NCBI RefSeq assembly: GCF_022267315.1 | Contig: NZ_JAIKLE010000024.1 | Span: 55,849 to 119,848 of the forward strand | Length of the DNA: 64,000 nt | Source of the DNA: Maribellus maritimus | GTDB taxonomy: Bacteria > Bacteroidota > Bacteroidia > Bacteroidales > Prolixibacteraceae | Direction of reading: 5' to 3' | In this document: in pieces, positions 17,566 to 26,783 of the stretch | How the letters are laid out: each line of letters starts with the position of its first letter | Position numbering within the stretch: position 1 is the first letter of the stretch | Notes under the pieces: model-generated | Told to the model about the DNA's origin: nothing | Database searches by the model: none | Seen by the model: only the letters and a program-made list of their open reading frames with translations | Made by a program: the position numbers and the translations under genes

Positions 17566-18684
17566 ATGAAATTCAGAATGAAGATTAAAGAAGCTATTTT
17601 TTTTATTGCTCTTATTGAACTCGTTATCCTGATTATGGTACTTTTTTCATGTGGCCGTCCGAGCGAGGGGTCACGAAAAGCGGGCAAACATATCACTTCG
17701 CTTGTATCGGCATCAGTTGAAACATTTCCGGTTCCCCAAAAAAAGAATGAAGATTCAGCCGACGATCCGGCTATTTGGGTTAATTCAAAATACCCTGAAA
17801 AATCAATAATTATTGGCACTGATAAAAAAGGGGGAATGGTAACCTATAATCTGAATGGCGAAGAATTGCATTATTATTTTACCGGTAATATGAACAACTG
17901 TGATTTACGATATGGCTTTAAAATAAATGGCGATACTGTAGACATCATAGCCGCCAGCAACCAATCGTACCATTCGATTTCGTTATTTAGAATTCATGAC
18001 AACGGAATGTTGGATACTTTGCATTCAAAGGTTATCCGTTCGAAGATGGCGGACGAAGTGTATGGTTTGGCAATGTACAAGAGTAAAAAAACAGGCAAAT
18101 TTTATGTTTTTGTAAACAGCAAAGCCGGAGAGGTCGAACAGTGGGAACTGTTTGATGATCATAAAAGAATTGACGCAAAACTGGTTCGTTCTTTTTTATT
18201 GGGTGCCCAAACCGAGGGGATGATTGCAGATGATAAAACCGGAATTCTTTACATTGGAAAGGAAGAAGCCGGAATTTGGAAATATAATGCTGAACCCGAA
18301 GGAGGTTCAGAGGGAACATTTATTGAAAACAGTTCGGAGAAAAATACCAATATAAAATACGACATTGAAGGACTTGCTATTTTCGATAACGGAAACGGAG
18401 GTGGTTATTTGCTTGCTTCATCTCAGGGTAATTATTCGTTTGCTGTTTTTGAACGACAGGCGAACAATAAATATCTTGGTAGCTTTCGGATTACAGAAGG
18501 AAGTATAGATGGAGTAGAAGAAACCGATGGAATTGAAATTACATCGGCTCCGCTCGGTCCTCATTTTCCCAAAGGAATTCTGGTGGTTCAGGACGGTTTT
18601 AATTTTGACGGGCGTAAAAAGAAGAGTCAGAATTTTAAGATTGTTTCCTGGGAAATGGTTGAACAGGTAATTCATGATTTTTAG
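17566..18684 (+). CDS. Beta-propeller phytase (3-phytase), lipoprotein
   Basis: A 372-residue BPP-family phytase that releases phosphate from inositol hexakisphosphate in a calcium-dependent manner. The N-terminus is hydrophobic and ends in LFSC (Cys29), so it is a lipoprotein; an in-frame ATG five codons later is an alternative start. Family motifs in order are DSADDPAIWVN, IGTDKKGGM, NNCDLRYGF, EVYGLAMY, TEGMIADDKTGILYIG with EEAGIWKY, DIEGLAIF, GYLLASSQGNYSFAVF, DGVEETDGIE and FPKGILVVQDGFN. All the blade segments that carry calcium- and phosphate-binding acids are present, so the enzyme looks complete. Its TonB-receptor neighbour is broken, yet the phytase is intact. Confidence 0.92.
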   Translation: MKFRMKIKEAIFFIALIELVILIMVLFSCGRPSEGSRKAGKHITSLVSASVETFPVPQKKNEDSADDPAIWVNSKYPEKSIIIGTDKKGGMVTYNLNGEELHYYFTGNMNNCDLRYGFKINGDTVDIIAASNQSYHSISLFRIHDNGMLDTLHSKVIRSKMADEVYGLAMYKSKKTGKFYVFVNSKAGEVEQWELFDDHKRIDAKLVRSFLLGAQTEGMIADDKTGILYIGKEEAGIWKYNAEPEGGSEGTFIENSSEKNTNIKYDIEGLAIFDNGNGGGYLLASSQGNYSFAVFERQANNKYLGSFRITEGSIDGVEETDGIEITSAPLGPHFPKGILVVQDGFNFDGRKKKSQNFKIVSWEMVEQVIHDF

Positions 18685-18751
18685 TTTTCCCTTTTCCCAG
18701 GGAAATGTTTGACAGTAGTTGAACCAGTATCAGTAATGTAATTATTTTTAA

Positions 18752-18769
18752 CGTAACACTTATGTAATC
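18752..18769 (+). promoter_or_regulatory. 11-bp-spaced GTAAC/GTAAT repeat
   Basis: GTAACAC at 18753 and GTAATCG at 18764 are 11 bp apart, followed by GTTAACA at 18774, upstream of the metallophosphoesterase gene. This resembles the other Pho-box-like sites in the region. Confidence 0.35.
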
Positions 18770-18821
18770 GTTAGTTAACACCAATTTTGCAATTTTGATT
18801 AAGATAATCAGTTGTATTGTT

Positions 18822-19643
18822 TTGGAAACTAGAAAATTAGAGGTTTCGGTCATTTCAGATTTACATCTGGCTACACACGGTAGCAAGCCCAAAAAAGTGC
18901 TAAAATACCTTAAGTCAATTCAGCCAAAGTTGCTGGTGCTGAATGGAGACATTATCGATTCCTGGCGTTTTAGCCGGAATTATTTTCCAAAACCCCATCT
19001 AAAGGTTGTCCGTTACTTAATTAAGATGATGGAAAAAGGAGTTCAGATTATTTATGTTTCCGGAAACCACGATGAGTTTTTGCGTAAAATGGTTCCTACT
19101 CAAATCGGAAATCTCAAAATTGTAAATCAGTATATTTTTGAATCAGGAGATACAAAAACCTGGATTTTTCATGGTGATATTTTTGATAAAATTATTCATA
19201 AAACAAAGTGGCTTGCCAAATTGGGGGCGGCAGTTTATGGTTTTGTTTCGATCGTAAATAATGAAATCAATAAATTGTTAAAGCTTTTTGGGAAACAGGA
19301 AGTTCAGTTTTACAACGGAATCAAGAAACGATGGATAAAAGATGATCATCTGTCGGGGTTTGAGCAGCAGGTAGCACATCTTGCCTTGCTAAAAGGATAT
19401 CAAACAGTAATCTGTGGTCATACTCATGTTCCAATAGAAAAACATATAGTTTTGAATGGTAAACGACTGCAATATATAAATTGTGGCGATTGGGTAGAAA
19501 ATTTTACCGCTGCTGAATTTTATCACGATAAGTGGCATTTGTTTCACTACAATGGTTTTGACGATGAATCTCAATCCGACGAGCAGGATTTTCCGGAGCC
19601 ACAGCAGATTTATATGTCGCTTGTTAAAGAATTGGGAGCGTGA
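18822..19643 (+). CDS. UDP-2,3-diacylglucosamine diphosphatase-like metallophosphoesterase
   Basis: A 273-residue calcineurin-like phosphoesterase, closest in pattern to LpxH-type enzymes of Bacteroidota. I choose the TTG at 18822 (then ETRKLEVSVISDLHL), because homologues start just before the first metal motif; an upstream TTG at 18795 is possible. Metal-binding motifs are ISDLHLATHG, VLNGDIIDSW, YVSGNHDEF, FHGDIFD and ICGHTHVP. In LpxH the reaction is removal of UMP from UDP-2,3-diacylglucosamine in lipid A synthesis, but the true substrate here is not shown by sequence. It lies within the phosphate-related region. Confidence 0.82.
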   Translation: METRKLEVSVISDLHLATHGSKPKKVLKYLKSIQPKLLVLNGDIIDSWRFSRNYFPKPHLKVVRYLIKMMEKGVQIIYVSGNHDEFLRKMVPTQIGNLKIVNQYIFESGDTKTWIFHGDIFDKIIHKTKWLAKLGAAVYGFVSIVNNEINKLLKLFGKQEVQFYNGIKKRWIKDDHLSGFEQQVAHLALLKGYQTVICGHTHVPIEKHIVLNGKRLQYINCGDWVENFTAAEFYHDKWHLFHYNGFDDESQSDEQDFPEPQQIYMSLVKELGA

Positions 19644-19774
19644 TGATGAAGAGTAAGTCTTTTGTTATTGAAAGTAATTGTCTGTCAACCGGGATTTACT
19701 AATGTATATCCGGATTCTTAAATGTTACGACGCAAAATCGTATACAAAATTTGCATCTGGAGGTTTCTTAGCTT

Positions 19775-21088
19775 TTACTCTGTTGTAAGCAAAGTCCAAC
19801 CTTCTATCCAGTTGCTTTCACCAAAGGCGCCTTTAAAGTTCACAATCTGAAACCACGAAACCGGTGTTTCTAGTATATCGCCCTGGATTTTTTCTTCAGG
19901 AATATAAATTCCGTTTGACCAATCGATTTGGGGATTGGAGATTCCGTTTTTGGCTATATTAAAATAATTTTCCCATTCTGTTTGTTGTTCTGAAGAATAA
20001 ATTCCGGTGAGTTTAAAAACAGAAGATGAGGTTGAGGAAGCAACATCATAAAAGAGATTATTTTTTACGTCCAGATTTCCTTGTTGCCACTGATAAAAAC
20101 AGTCGTGCTGAGAATCGGTAACTTCGAGTAAAACTCCCTGGTTTTTATTTAAAAACACAGAATTGGCTATTGTGCCGCCTGCATAGTTTCTGAAGTTAAC
20201 ACATGCACCATCACTTGTATTTCCATTTCCGATTAATGTAACGTTAAAAATAGTGGGTAAAGAAAAAGGCAAGCCATTAACAGGAGAAACACCACCCCCT
20301 GCTTCAATCAGGTTGTCACCCATGTAGTTTGATTGCTGTGCAAGCCAGAATTGCCCGTTTCCTGACCATCCCAGGTCATAATCAAAAGCATCGTCGCCAC
20401 AACCTGAGACCACAACATGTTTCAAATTTACCGTTCCCCCAAAAATTTCAACACCATCATCCTCATTCGAAATAACTTCAACATAATCGATTTCGGTTTC
20501 ACTTCCTACGCCACCCAGTGTTAATCCGTTTATTTCATTCCCGTCGCCAATATTTGTTCCACCGTGCCGGATTGAAACATATTTTAAAACGCCCGAGTTA
20601 TCCGTTTCATCTACGCCACCATAAATTCCGCGGGGCTCTGCAAAAGGAATTCCTTCAATAGAAGCCTCTCCGCCTTCAATATTTACAGGAGCGTTTCCGA
20701 GAATAATTAAACCTCCCCACAATCCGGTTTCACTCTTTTCAACAGCGCCCTCCGAATCATCATCTTCTGATGTAAATATGATGGGTTCGTCGGCTGTACC
20801 ATTCGCAATAATTTTGCCCCCTCGGGAAATTATCAGTGCACTTGCATTTTCTCCCTGCCCGGGTTTAAATCGGATTATAGTTCCTGCTTCAATGGTTAAT
20901 GTTTGCCCATCATTAACAAAAACAAATCCTTCAAGAATGTAATCTTTGTCTTTTGTCCAGGTCACGGTTCCTGTTCCGCTTCCGTCGTCGCTTAAAACCT
21001 GTTGGCTTCCTTCCACCAGGTAATCGCTTTTTCGGCAGCCTGTAAAAGCAACAAAAATTAACAATATGCTTATGATCCTATACTTCAT
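19775..21088 (-). CDS. Right-handed beta-helix lipoprotein (porin-linked paralogue)
   Basis: A 437-residue lipoprotein with signal ending FTGC (Cys18). Most of the protein is a right-handed parallel beta-helix, judged from stacked short strands: a TLTIEAGTIIRF cap, then GLWGGLIILGNAPV, LKYVSIRHGGTNIGDGNEIN, LTLGGVGSETEIDYVEV, NEDDGVEIFGGTVNLKHV and GDDAFDYDLGW. The segments RHGGTNIG, NGL-LGGVGS, DDGVE-FGGTV and GDDA are shared almost word for word with the lipoprotein at 25138. It is the second gene of an operon, 10 bp after the porin. Acidic loops (DDG, GDD) may bind metal or substrate. Probably a surface or periplasmic partner of the porin; function unknown. Confidence 0.8.
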   Translation of the reverse strand: MKYRIISILLIFVAFTGCRKSDYLVEGSQQVLSDDGSGTGTVTWTKDKDYILEGFVFVNDGQTLTIEAGTIIRFKPGQGENASALIISRGGKIIANGTADEPIIFTSEDDDSEGAVEKSETGLWGGLIILGNAPVNIEGGEASIEGIPFAEPRGIYGGVDETDNSGVLKYVSIRHGGTNIGDGNEINGLTLGGVGSETEIDYVEVISNEDDGVEIFGGTVNLKHVVVSGCGDDAFDYDLGWSGNGQFWLAQQSNYMGDNLIEAGGGVSPVNGLPFSLPTIFNVTLIGNGNTSDGACVNFRNYAGGTIANSVFLNKNQGVLLEVTDSQHDCFYQWQQGNLDVKNNLFYDVASSTSSSVFKLTGIYSSEQQTEWENYFNIAKNGISNPQIDWSNGIYIPEEKIQGDILETPVSWFQIVNFKGAFGESNWIEGWTLLTTE

Positions 21089-21098
21089 TTTTTGGTTT

Positions 21099-22085
21099 TT
21101 ACATTTTAACTTCCAGATCTAAAAAAATAAAAGCCTGGCCTTCCATATTTGCTGCCCGGGGGTACCAGTCATGGTAGTTCAGGGCCATTTTAATATTTTT
21201 TATAGGATTGAACTGAATTCCTGCGACAAGTGCAGTCCCGTCATCTGCCAGATTCCAGGGATTGGTTTCTCCATTTATTCTGTTTGAACTTATTTTATCA
21301 AATCGGGCAAAAAGCTGGTATTGGCTGGTTATATTGTATTTCCCAAAAACTGACAGGCCAAAAATGTCGCGATTTTCTTCCCAACCGTCATTTTTTCTGA
21401 ATATAAATTCACCGGCAATATTCCACTTTTTTTTATAATCATACGATGTAAAAAGAAGCAAAGTCGATTCATTTATTTCGTTATATGTAAAATCATAAAA
21501 TACTCTTGAAGTAAAATTTTTTGGAAAAGTAAAGGTTGAACCAACTCCATATTTAAATACATCATCCATTTGAACGCTGTTGTAGCCCTCTCCGTTCATT
21601 ATGGTAAAATCAGCATCAACATAATCGTTGAATTTATAATGAAAATTAACACCCAAATCAGCGGATGATCCCAGTTTGTATTCATCAGCGAGGGTTTTCA
21701 TCAGGTATCTTCTTTCCCATATTTTTTCCTGCAACTTAAATTGTTTAAGGCTTATTAATCCAAATTCAATTTGTAATTTATTCTGGCTATACCTTAAATA
21801 GGCATTTTTAAAATAGGCGTAACGGCGAAGTTTTGAATATGGCGAGAGATCGTTGGGGCTGCCTACATCAACGTTTATTTTTGCATAAAACTCCGGGCTG
21901 AAGTTGTATTCGTAACCAATGTATCCCCTTACCAGTTCAAAGGCAGCTTCGTTGGTGCCGGATATCCCCTGATGAAAGTTGGCAAAAATGGTTGCAAAGG
22001 CTTTCCCTGAGGGAGTATAATCTTCCTGCGAAAACAAGGGGATAGAAAATAATACGAACAGACAGCTTATCAATTTTGTCTTCAT
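21099..22085 (-). CDS. OprO/OprP-like porin
   Basis: A 328-residue outer-membrane beta-barrel with a cleavable signal (LFSIPLFSQ) and alternating amphipathic strands ending in a terminal aromatic-rich strand (FIFLDLEVKM). Strand patterns such as ELVRGYIGYEYNFSPEFYAKINVDVG and the middle FTIMNGEGYN segment fit phosphate-selective porin O/P-like proteins of Bacteroidota; anion selectivity is not proven. It is the first gene of an operon with a beta-helix lipoprotein and is divergent from the second two-component system, with an 11-bp-spaced repeat in the shared region. Confidence 0.72.
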   Translation of the reverse strand: MKTKLISCLFVLFSIPLFSQEDYTPSGKAFATIFANFHQGISGTNEAAFELVRGYIGYEYNFSPEFYAKINVDVGSPNDLSPYSKLRRYAYFKNAYLRYSQNKLQIEFGLISLKQFKLQEKIWERRYLMKTLADEYKLGSSADLGVNFHYKFNDYVDADFTIMNGEGYNSVQMDDVFKYGVGSTFTFPKNFTSRVFYDFTYNEINESTLLLFTSYDYKKKWNIAGEFIFRKNDGWEENRDIFGLSVFGKYNITSQYQLFARFDKISSNRINGETNPWNLADDGTALVAGIQFNPIKNIKMALNYHDWYPRAANMEGQAFIFLDLEVKM

Positions 22086-22180
22086 CCAGATGTAGTTTTT
22101 ATTTTGGGCACAAATATATATGATTCAGTTTTAATATTTTATTAATCAAATTGTAATAAACTTCAGCTAATATCACACCC

Positions 22181-22198
22181 GATTAAACAAAGATTAAG
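22181..22198 (-). promoter_or_regulatory. Pho-box-like 11-bp direct repeat (porin operon)
   Basis: On the plus strand GATTAAA at 22181 and GATTAAG at 22192 are 11 bp apart; on the minus strand this is CTTAATC then TTTAATC, matching TTAATC-N5-TTAATC at 15618. It lies 96 bp upstream of the porin ATG and about 135 bp upstream of the divergent regulator. Confidence 0.45.
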
Positions 22199-22298
22199 AG
22201 AAGGTTAACTTGATATTGTCTTAATGTTAGCTAAACCAGGCTGTTTTGAGATATTATCAACTGGTCTTTGATACCTGGAAATCTTTTGTTTTTTAATT

Positions 22299-22306
22299 TA
22301 CCTTTG
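22299..22306 (+). promoter_or_regulatory. -7 element TACCTTTG
   Basis: Fits TAnnTTTG and lies 27 bp before the ATG of the second response regulator. Confidence 0.45.
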
Positions 22307-22333
22307 TAACGGGATAACCGGACAAATTATATC

Positions 22334-23014
22334 ATGGAAAACGAGCAAAAAATTCTGATTGTTGACGACGAAAAAGATTTATGTGAAATACTGCAGTTTA
22401 ATCTTGAAAGCGAAGGATTTCTTATAGAGATTGCCAATTCAGGCGAAGACGCATTAAAAAAGCCGTTGGAAGAGTTTGATTTAATTTTACTGGATGTAAT
22501 GATGGGCGGAATATCAGGCTTTAAAACAGCAAATGTTATACGTAAAGAAAGAAACCTGGAGGTTCCGATTATTTTTCTGACAGCGAAGGGCGAGGAGAAC
22601 GATGTTTTAACCGGATTTAATGTAGGTGGCGACGATTATATCCCTAAGCCATTTTCCATTAAAGAAGTTGTTGCCCGAATAAAAGCAATATTAAAACGTG
22701 GTACTTCAAATCAAAATTCAGGGAATCAAATTCTCTATGATAGCTTAAAAATTGACTTGAAGAAAAAAACAACTTCAATTGATGGAATAAATGTTAATTT
22801 AACAAGAAAGGAATTTGAAATTTTATCGTTGTTGTTAAAAAACAGAGACCAGTATATTAACCGCGAAGAAATTTTGAAACGAATTTGGCAGGACGATGTT
22901 ATTGTCACTGAGAGAAATGTGGATGTTAATATTGCCCGCTTGCGCAAGAAAATTGGAGATTATGGTTCAAAAATTAAAGGCAAGTCGGGATACGGATATT
23001 GCTTCCGAAGTTAG
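22334..23014 (+). CDS. OmpR/PhoB-type response regulator (second system)
   Basis: A 226-residue DNA-binding regulator. The receiver has LIVDDEKD, the phospho-acceptor in LILLDVMMGG, Thr in FLTAKGEEN and Lys in PKPFSIKE. The winged helix has the recognition segment VIVTERNVDVNIARLRKK, where the DVHIR of PhoB is DVNIA, so its DNA specificity should differ from the PhoB-like regulator at 11159. It is followed 25 bp later by its kinase and is divergent from the porin operon. Likely targets are the adjacent beta-helix/porin and beta-helix/TonB operons, but this is inferred from position only. Confidence 0.88.
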   Translation: MENEQKILIVDDEKDLCEILQFNLESEGFLIEIANSGEDALKKPLEEFDLILLDVMMGGISGFKTANVIRKERNLEVPIIFLTAKGEENDVLTGFNVGGDDYIPKPFSIKEVVARIKAILKRGTSNQNSGNQILYDSLKIDLKKKTTSIDGINVNLTRKEFEILSLLLKNRDQYINREEILKRIWQDDVIVTERNVDVNIARLRKKIGDYGSKIKGKSGYGYCFRS

Positions 23015-23039
23015 GTTTAAGAACTTTTAAGCTGGTATT

Positions 23040-24806
23040 GTGATTAGAAAATCTTTTCGTGGCGAAATATTCCTTTATTTTATAATTGTATTTGTTTTTT
23101 TTACCATTGCAATTCTTACTTTTCAATACCAGAGGGAAAAAAATTACCGCATCGCCCAGCTCGAAAATACCCTTGACAATATAACAGAAATTACACAGCT
23201 TTTTATTGAACAAAACCAACTGATACAGGCAAACAAAATCAGTAGAATTGATGAAATAAAAAGTATCATTCCGCATTTTAAAACCAGGATTACTGTGATT
23301 GACAAAAATGGGATTGTTTTATATGACAGTTCAGTTGCCGATTACGAAGAAATGGAGAATCATCTTCAACGACCTGAGATCCTGAAGGCTATGCGTGGGA
23401 GTTTTGGGTCAAATATTAGAAAGTCGGCAACTACCTTGCAGGAATATTATTATTACGCCAAAAGTTATCCCGATTATTTTATCCGCACAGCAGTAGTATA
23501 CAATGTAGAAGTCAAAAACTTTCTAAAGGCTGAAAGGGCGTTTATCTTCTTTATCGTCACCATTTTTGCGATAATCGGGCTCGTGTTATATTTGGTTACC
23601 GGCCGGCTTGCTCAAGCCATAAAACAATTGGAAGATTTTTCAATTAAGGCAGGCAGAAATGAATTATTCACACAGGATATCCGGTTTCCCGACAATGAAC
23701 TTGGCATGATTAGCAGCCAGATAATTGAGATTTATAATAAACTCAAAAGAACCAAAGATGAACTTTCGACAGAACGGGAAAAGCTTTTTGGTCATTTAAA
23801 TGCACTCAACGAAGGAATAGCTTTTTTTACAAAGAAAAAGGAGAATACGCTTTCAAATAGCCATTTTATCCAGTTTACAAATACAATCGCAAGAAAATCG
23901 GTGCGACTTCCCAATGAGATTTTTAAGATTCAGGAGTTTAAACGGCTGAATAAATTTTTAAAAGATAATTTGAAGCCCGGTACAAAGTTTGAAGCCGATA
24001 ATTTGCCGCACGTGGAATTCACTATTTCGAAAAACGAAAAATATTTTGGGGTGCAGAGTATTGTTTTTCAGGATAAAAGTTTTGAGGTGATGATTACCGA
24101 TATTACACGGTTGGAAAAAAGACGTTTGTTAAAACAACAACTTACTTCAAACATTGCTCACGAGTTGAAAACACCGCTGGCCTCGATTAAGGGCTATCTG
24201 GAAACTATTATTGGTAACTGGCCCGTTGTTGAGGAGAAAAGAAGATATTTTTTGGAAAAAGCTTATCTCCAGTCAGAAAGATTAACAAATCTTATTAACG
24301 ATGTTTCACTGCTTAATAATATTGAAGATGCCGGTGAATTATTTGAATTTAAACAAAACGACATAAAAAGGATTATCGATGAAGTTTATGAAAATTTTGC
24401 AAGTCGTATTTCCGATAATAAAATTGATTTTATTAATGGAGTCGAAGAAGGGATAATCATAAATGGAAACGAATCGCTTTTGTTTTCAATTTTCCAGAAT
24501 TTTATTGAAAATTCGATAAAATACGGAGGCAGACGAATAAAAATATTAATTCGGAACTACCACGAAGATGAAAGCTATTTTTACTTTGTTTATTCCGACA
24601 CAGGTCCGGGCATTCCCGAAGAACATCTTACACGTATTTTTGAACGTTTTTACCGAATTGACAGAGGCAGATCCCGTGAAACCGGCGGTACTGGTTTGGG
24701 CTTATCAATTATAAAAAATGCCATTCAGTTGCATAAAGGAGAAGTTTCTGTAAAAAACCGATCTAAGGGCGGAATCGAGTTTTTATTCTCACTGGCAAAA
24801 AAGTAA
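23040..24806 (+). CDS. PhoR-like sensor histidine kinase with periplasmic domain
   Basis: A 588-residue kinase that begins with GTG. Residues ~10-28 are the first membrane helix, then a periplasmic Cache-like sensor (~30-165) containing ITVIDKNGIVLYDS and MENHLQRPEI, features of PhoR-type extracellular domains. A second membrane helix (~168-188) is followed by a HAMP-like linker, a PAS-like region, the H box SNIAHELKTPLASIKGY with His374, and ATP-binding boxes FIENSIKYGG, DTGPGIP, RIFERFYRI and GGTGLGLSII. It pairs with the regulator 25 bp upstream. Unlike the kinase at 11958 it can sense an external signal. Confidence 0.88.
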   Translation: MIRKSFRGEIFLYFIIVFVFFTIAILTFQYQREKNYRIAQLENTLDNITEITQLFIEQNQLIQANKISRIDEIKSIIPHFKTRITVIDKNGIVLYDSSVADYEEMENHLQRPEILKAMRGSFGSNIRKSATTLQEYYYYAKSYPDYFIRTAVVYNVEVKNFLKAERAFIFFIVTIFAIIGLVLYLVTGRLAQAIKQLEDFSIKAGRNELFTQDIRFPDNELGMISSQIIEIYNKLKRTKDELSTEREKLFGHLNALNEGIAFFTKKKENTLSNSHFIQFTNTIARKSVRLPNEIFKIQEFKRLNKFLKDNLKPGTKFEADNLPHVEFTISKNEKYFGVQSIVFQDKSFEVMITDITRLEKRRLLKQQLTSNIAHELKTPLASIKGYLETIIGNWPVVEEKRRYFLEKAYLQSERLTNLINDVSLLNNIEDAGELFEFKQNDIKRIIDEVYENFASRISDNKIDFINGVEEGIIINGNESLLFSIFQNFIENSIKYGGRRIKILIRNYHEDESYFYFVYSDTGPGIPEEHLTRIFERFYRIDRGRSRETGGTGLGLSIIKNAIQLHKGEVSVKNRSKGGIEFLFSLAKK

Positions 24807-24980
24807 CTTTTTTTATAGTGCTTCTTGAGTTTTATATTGTAGGCAAAGGAAATTTATTGTTAATTTTCAATAGTTTACCTTAACTAAATATTATTTCGGC
24901 AAAAGCAGAACACCTTTTTACATCTCTCTTAATACCGCAAAAACGGTGTCAGATAACCCTTTTGAAAAATATTACAATTC

Positions 24981-24998
24981 TGTTAATGAAATGTAATA
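24981..24998 (+). promoter_or_regulatory. Pho-box-like 11-bp direct repeat (beta-helix/TonB operon)
   Basis: TGTTAAT, four bases, then TGTAATA: half-sites start 11 bp apart, as in E. coli Pho boxes. An inverted ATTACA at 24971 adds another half-site. It lies 140 bp before the lipoprotein ATG. Confidence 0.5.
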
Positions 24999-25071
24999 AT
25001 TGCTTAAACCAATATTAATCATGGTGTAATTTTATTGGTATTGCTTCGCCTCCGAAAAAGCTTGTTTCAGA

Positions 25072-25096
25072 GGAGATAGTGAAAGTTTTTATCTCC
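25072..25096 (+). promoter_or_regulatory. 5' leader hairpin
   Basis: GGAGATA and TATCTCC form a perfect 7-bp stem with an 11-nt loop in the likely leader of the beta-helix lipoprotein mRNA. It may protect the transcript or act in translation control; no riboswitch class is recognised. Confidence 0.35.
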
Positions 25097-25137
25097 CCAA
25101 AATTGAAATGATTTAATACGATTTAATATTAAAAACT

Positions 25138-26640
25138 ATGAAAAAGATTAATTTGCTTTTGTTGATGTCTCTAATTTTTGGAGCTGTTTTGTTTAACTCA
25201 TGTGATGATGACGATGACCCGGCAATTCCTGATGCGCCTTCAGTAAACGCTCCTTCATCTACTACAACAGTTGATGCAGGGCAATCAGTAGATGTTTCGT
25301 TCACGATATCTATTCCAGGAGGATACGGATCTTCATCTGCTTCTCCACAAGGAGGATCAGCAAATATTACAAGTGAGCCTGCTGCAGGAGCCACTTCTGG
25401 GACTGTAGTGGTTTCGTTTACTGCGGATGCTGCAGGGGGTGCTGCATCAGTTACTTTAACTGTTACTGATGCAAATCAAAAGTCAGATAATGCAACTGCC
25501 GTTTTATCAGTAAGTGAAGAGCAAACAACGGTATATGTAAGTTCAAATATATCGGAAAACACCACTTGGGAAACAGGGAAAGTTTACATCCTCCAAAGTC
25601 GTATATCCGTTCTGGAAGGTGTTACTCTTACCATTGAGCCGGGTGTCATCGTTAAAGGAGAAGCCGGGGCCGAAGCTAATGCTACTGCTTTGATGATTAC
25701 ACGTGGAGCTAAATTAATGGCAGAAGGAACAGCAGAATCACCTATTATTTTTACTTCAGTAGCTGATGAGATTATGCCGGGAGAAATAGCCAGTCCAAAC
25801 CTTGGTAGTACAATGAATGGCCTGTGGGGAGGTTTATTAATACTTGGGAAAGCGCCTATTTCTGCTGATGCTGAAACTGCACAAATTGAAGGGATACCAC
25901 CTTCTGATTCGAACGGTTTATACGGAGGCACAGAGCCTGAAGATAACTCTGGTATTATTAAATATGTTTCCATCCGTCATGGTGGAACAAACATTGGAGA
26001 AGGGAACGAAATTAACGGTCTTTCTTTAGGAGGCGTAGGCTCTGGAACAATAATTGAGAATATTGAAATTGTTGCAAACCAGGATGATGGCGTTGAATTC
26101 TTTGGTGGTACTGTTGATGTGAAAAATGTCGTTATTTGGAATACCGGAGATGATGCCCTCGACGGAGATCAGGGATGGTTAGGTTCAGTTGATAATTTTG
26201 CAATTATTGCTCCCGGAGATATGTGTTTTGAGTTGGATGGCCCGGAAGGTGCTGCTGTATCAGGAAATTATTTATTCACAAACGGAACTGTAAAAGCAAC
26301 AACTTACGGTGTTAATGAAGATGATGAAGTGGTTGTAAAAAGACATGCTAACTTGTTGGTTGATAATGATGCAAATACCAATGTCGATATGAGTAATATT
26401 TATTTTTTCAACCTTATCGACGGACAGGTATTTGATCAGGTACCTACGGAATATACTTGTTCTTTCACTAACCTCGAAGTTACTTTGCCTGAAGGCAAAG
26501 CTGTAACTGATTTCTTTTTAGATGGTTCTGATACCAATGTAACTCCGGTTGCTGCAGGTGAAAATACTGTAGGAGCAGATGTTTCAGCATTTGCAACTTG
26601 GTCATGGACATCTGTTGCTGGAGCTTTGGATGAATTTTAA
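25138..26640 (+). CDS. Right-handed beta-helix lipoprotein (TonB-receptor-linked paralogue)
   Basis: A 500-residue lipoprotein. The signal ends FNSC (Cys22) and is followed directly by five aspartates, which fits the acidic surface-export signal known for Bacteroidota lipoproteins. Residues ~30-120 are a Ser/Ala/Gly-rich Ig-like domain absent from the paralogue at 19775. Residues ~140-400 are the shared beta-helix (VTLTIEPGVIV, GLWGGLLILGKAP, YVSIRHGGTNIGEGNEING, LSLGGVGSGTII, QDDGVEFFGGTV, GDDALDGDQGW). It is followed by a terminator-like hairpin and then a TonB receptor on the same strand. It may cap that receptor in the manner of SusD-type lipoproteins; function unknown. Confidence 0.82.
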   Translation: MKKINLLLLMSLIFGAVLFNSCDDDDDPAIPDAPSVNAPSSTTTVDAGQSVDVSFTISIPGGYGSSSASPQGGSANITSEPAAGATSGTVVVSFTADAAGGAASVTLTVTDANQKSDNATAVLSVSEEQTTVYVSSNISENTTWETGKVYILQSRISVLEGVTLTIEPGVIVKGEAGAEANATALMITRGAKLMAEGTAESPIIFTSVADEIMPGEIASPNLGSTMNGLWGGLLILGKAPISADAETAQIEGIPPSDSNGLYGGTEPEDNSGIIKYVSIRHGGTNIGEGNEINGLSLGGVGSGTIIENIEIVANQDDGVEFFGGTVDVKNVVIWNTGDDALDGDQGWLGSVDNFAIIAPGDMCFELDGPEGAAVSGNYLFTNGTVKATTYGVNEDDEVVVKRHANLLVDNDANTNVDMSNIYFFNLIDGQVFDQVPTEYTCSFTNLEVTLPEGKAVTDFFLDGSDTNVTPVAAGENTVGADVSAFATWSWTSVAGALDEF

Positions 26641-26671
26641 CAGCTATCAGTTTTAGAAATTAAAAATAAAG

Positions 26672-26707
26672 AAACTCACAGGTATTTTGTATCACCTGTG
26701 AGTTTTT
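26672..26707 (+). terminator. Hairpin terminator between lipoprotein and TonB receptor
   Basis: AAACTCACAGGT and ACCTGTGAGTTT form a 12-bp perfect stem with a 10-nt loop followed by TT. It sits between two genes that look like one unit, so it may attenuate transcription into the receptor gene. Confidence 0.75.
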
Positions 26708-26783
26708 AATTATCATTTACAAGGAAGCTCAGTAACATTATCGGGTAAATTAATTTAGTGAGCTTCAAAAATCAATCAAAATT

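Larger units (their letters stand above)
24807..25137. other. Long leader of the beta-helix/TonB operon
   Basis: This 331-bp stretch holds no gene. It contains the Pho-box-like repeat at 24981, a TTACAATTCTGTTAA half-site next to it, and a stable leader hairpin (GGAGATA / TATCTCC, 25072-25096) some 40 bp before the ATG. Confidence 0.5.

Noticed and set aside
24811..24845. T-rich stretch after the second kinase as a terminator
   Set aside because: No stable stem precedes the T-run.
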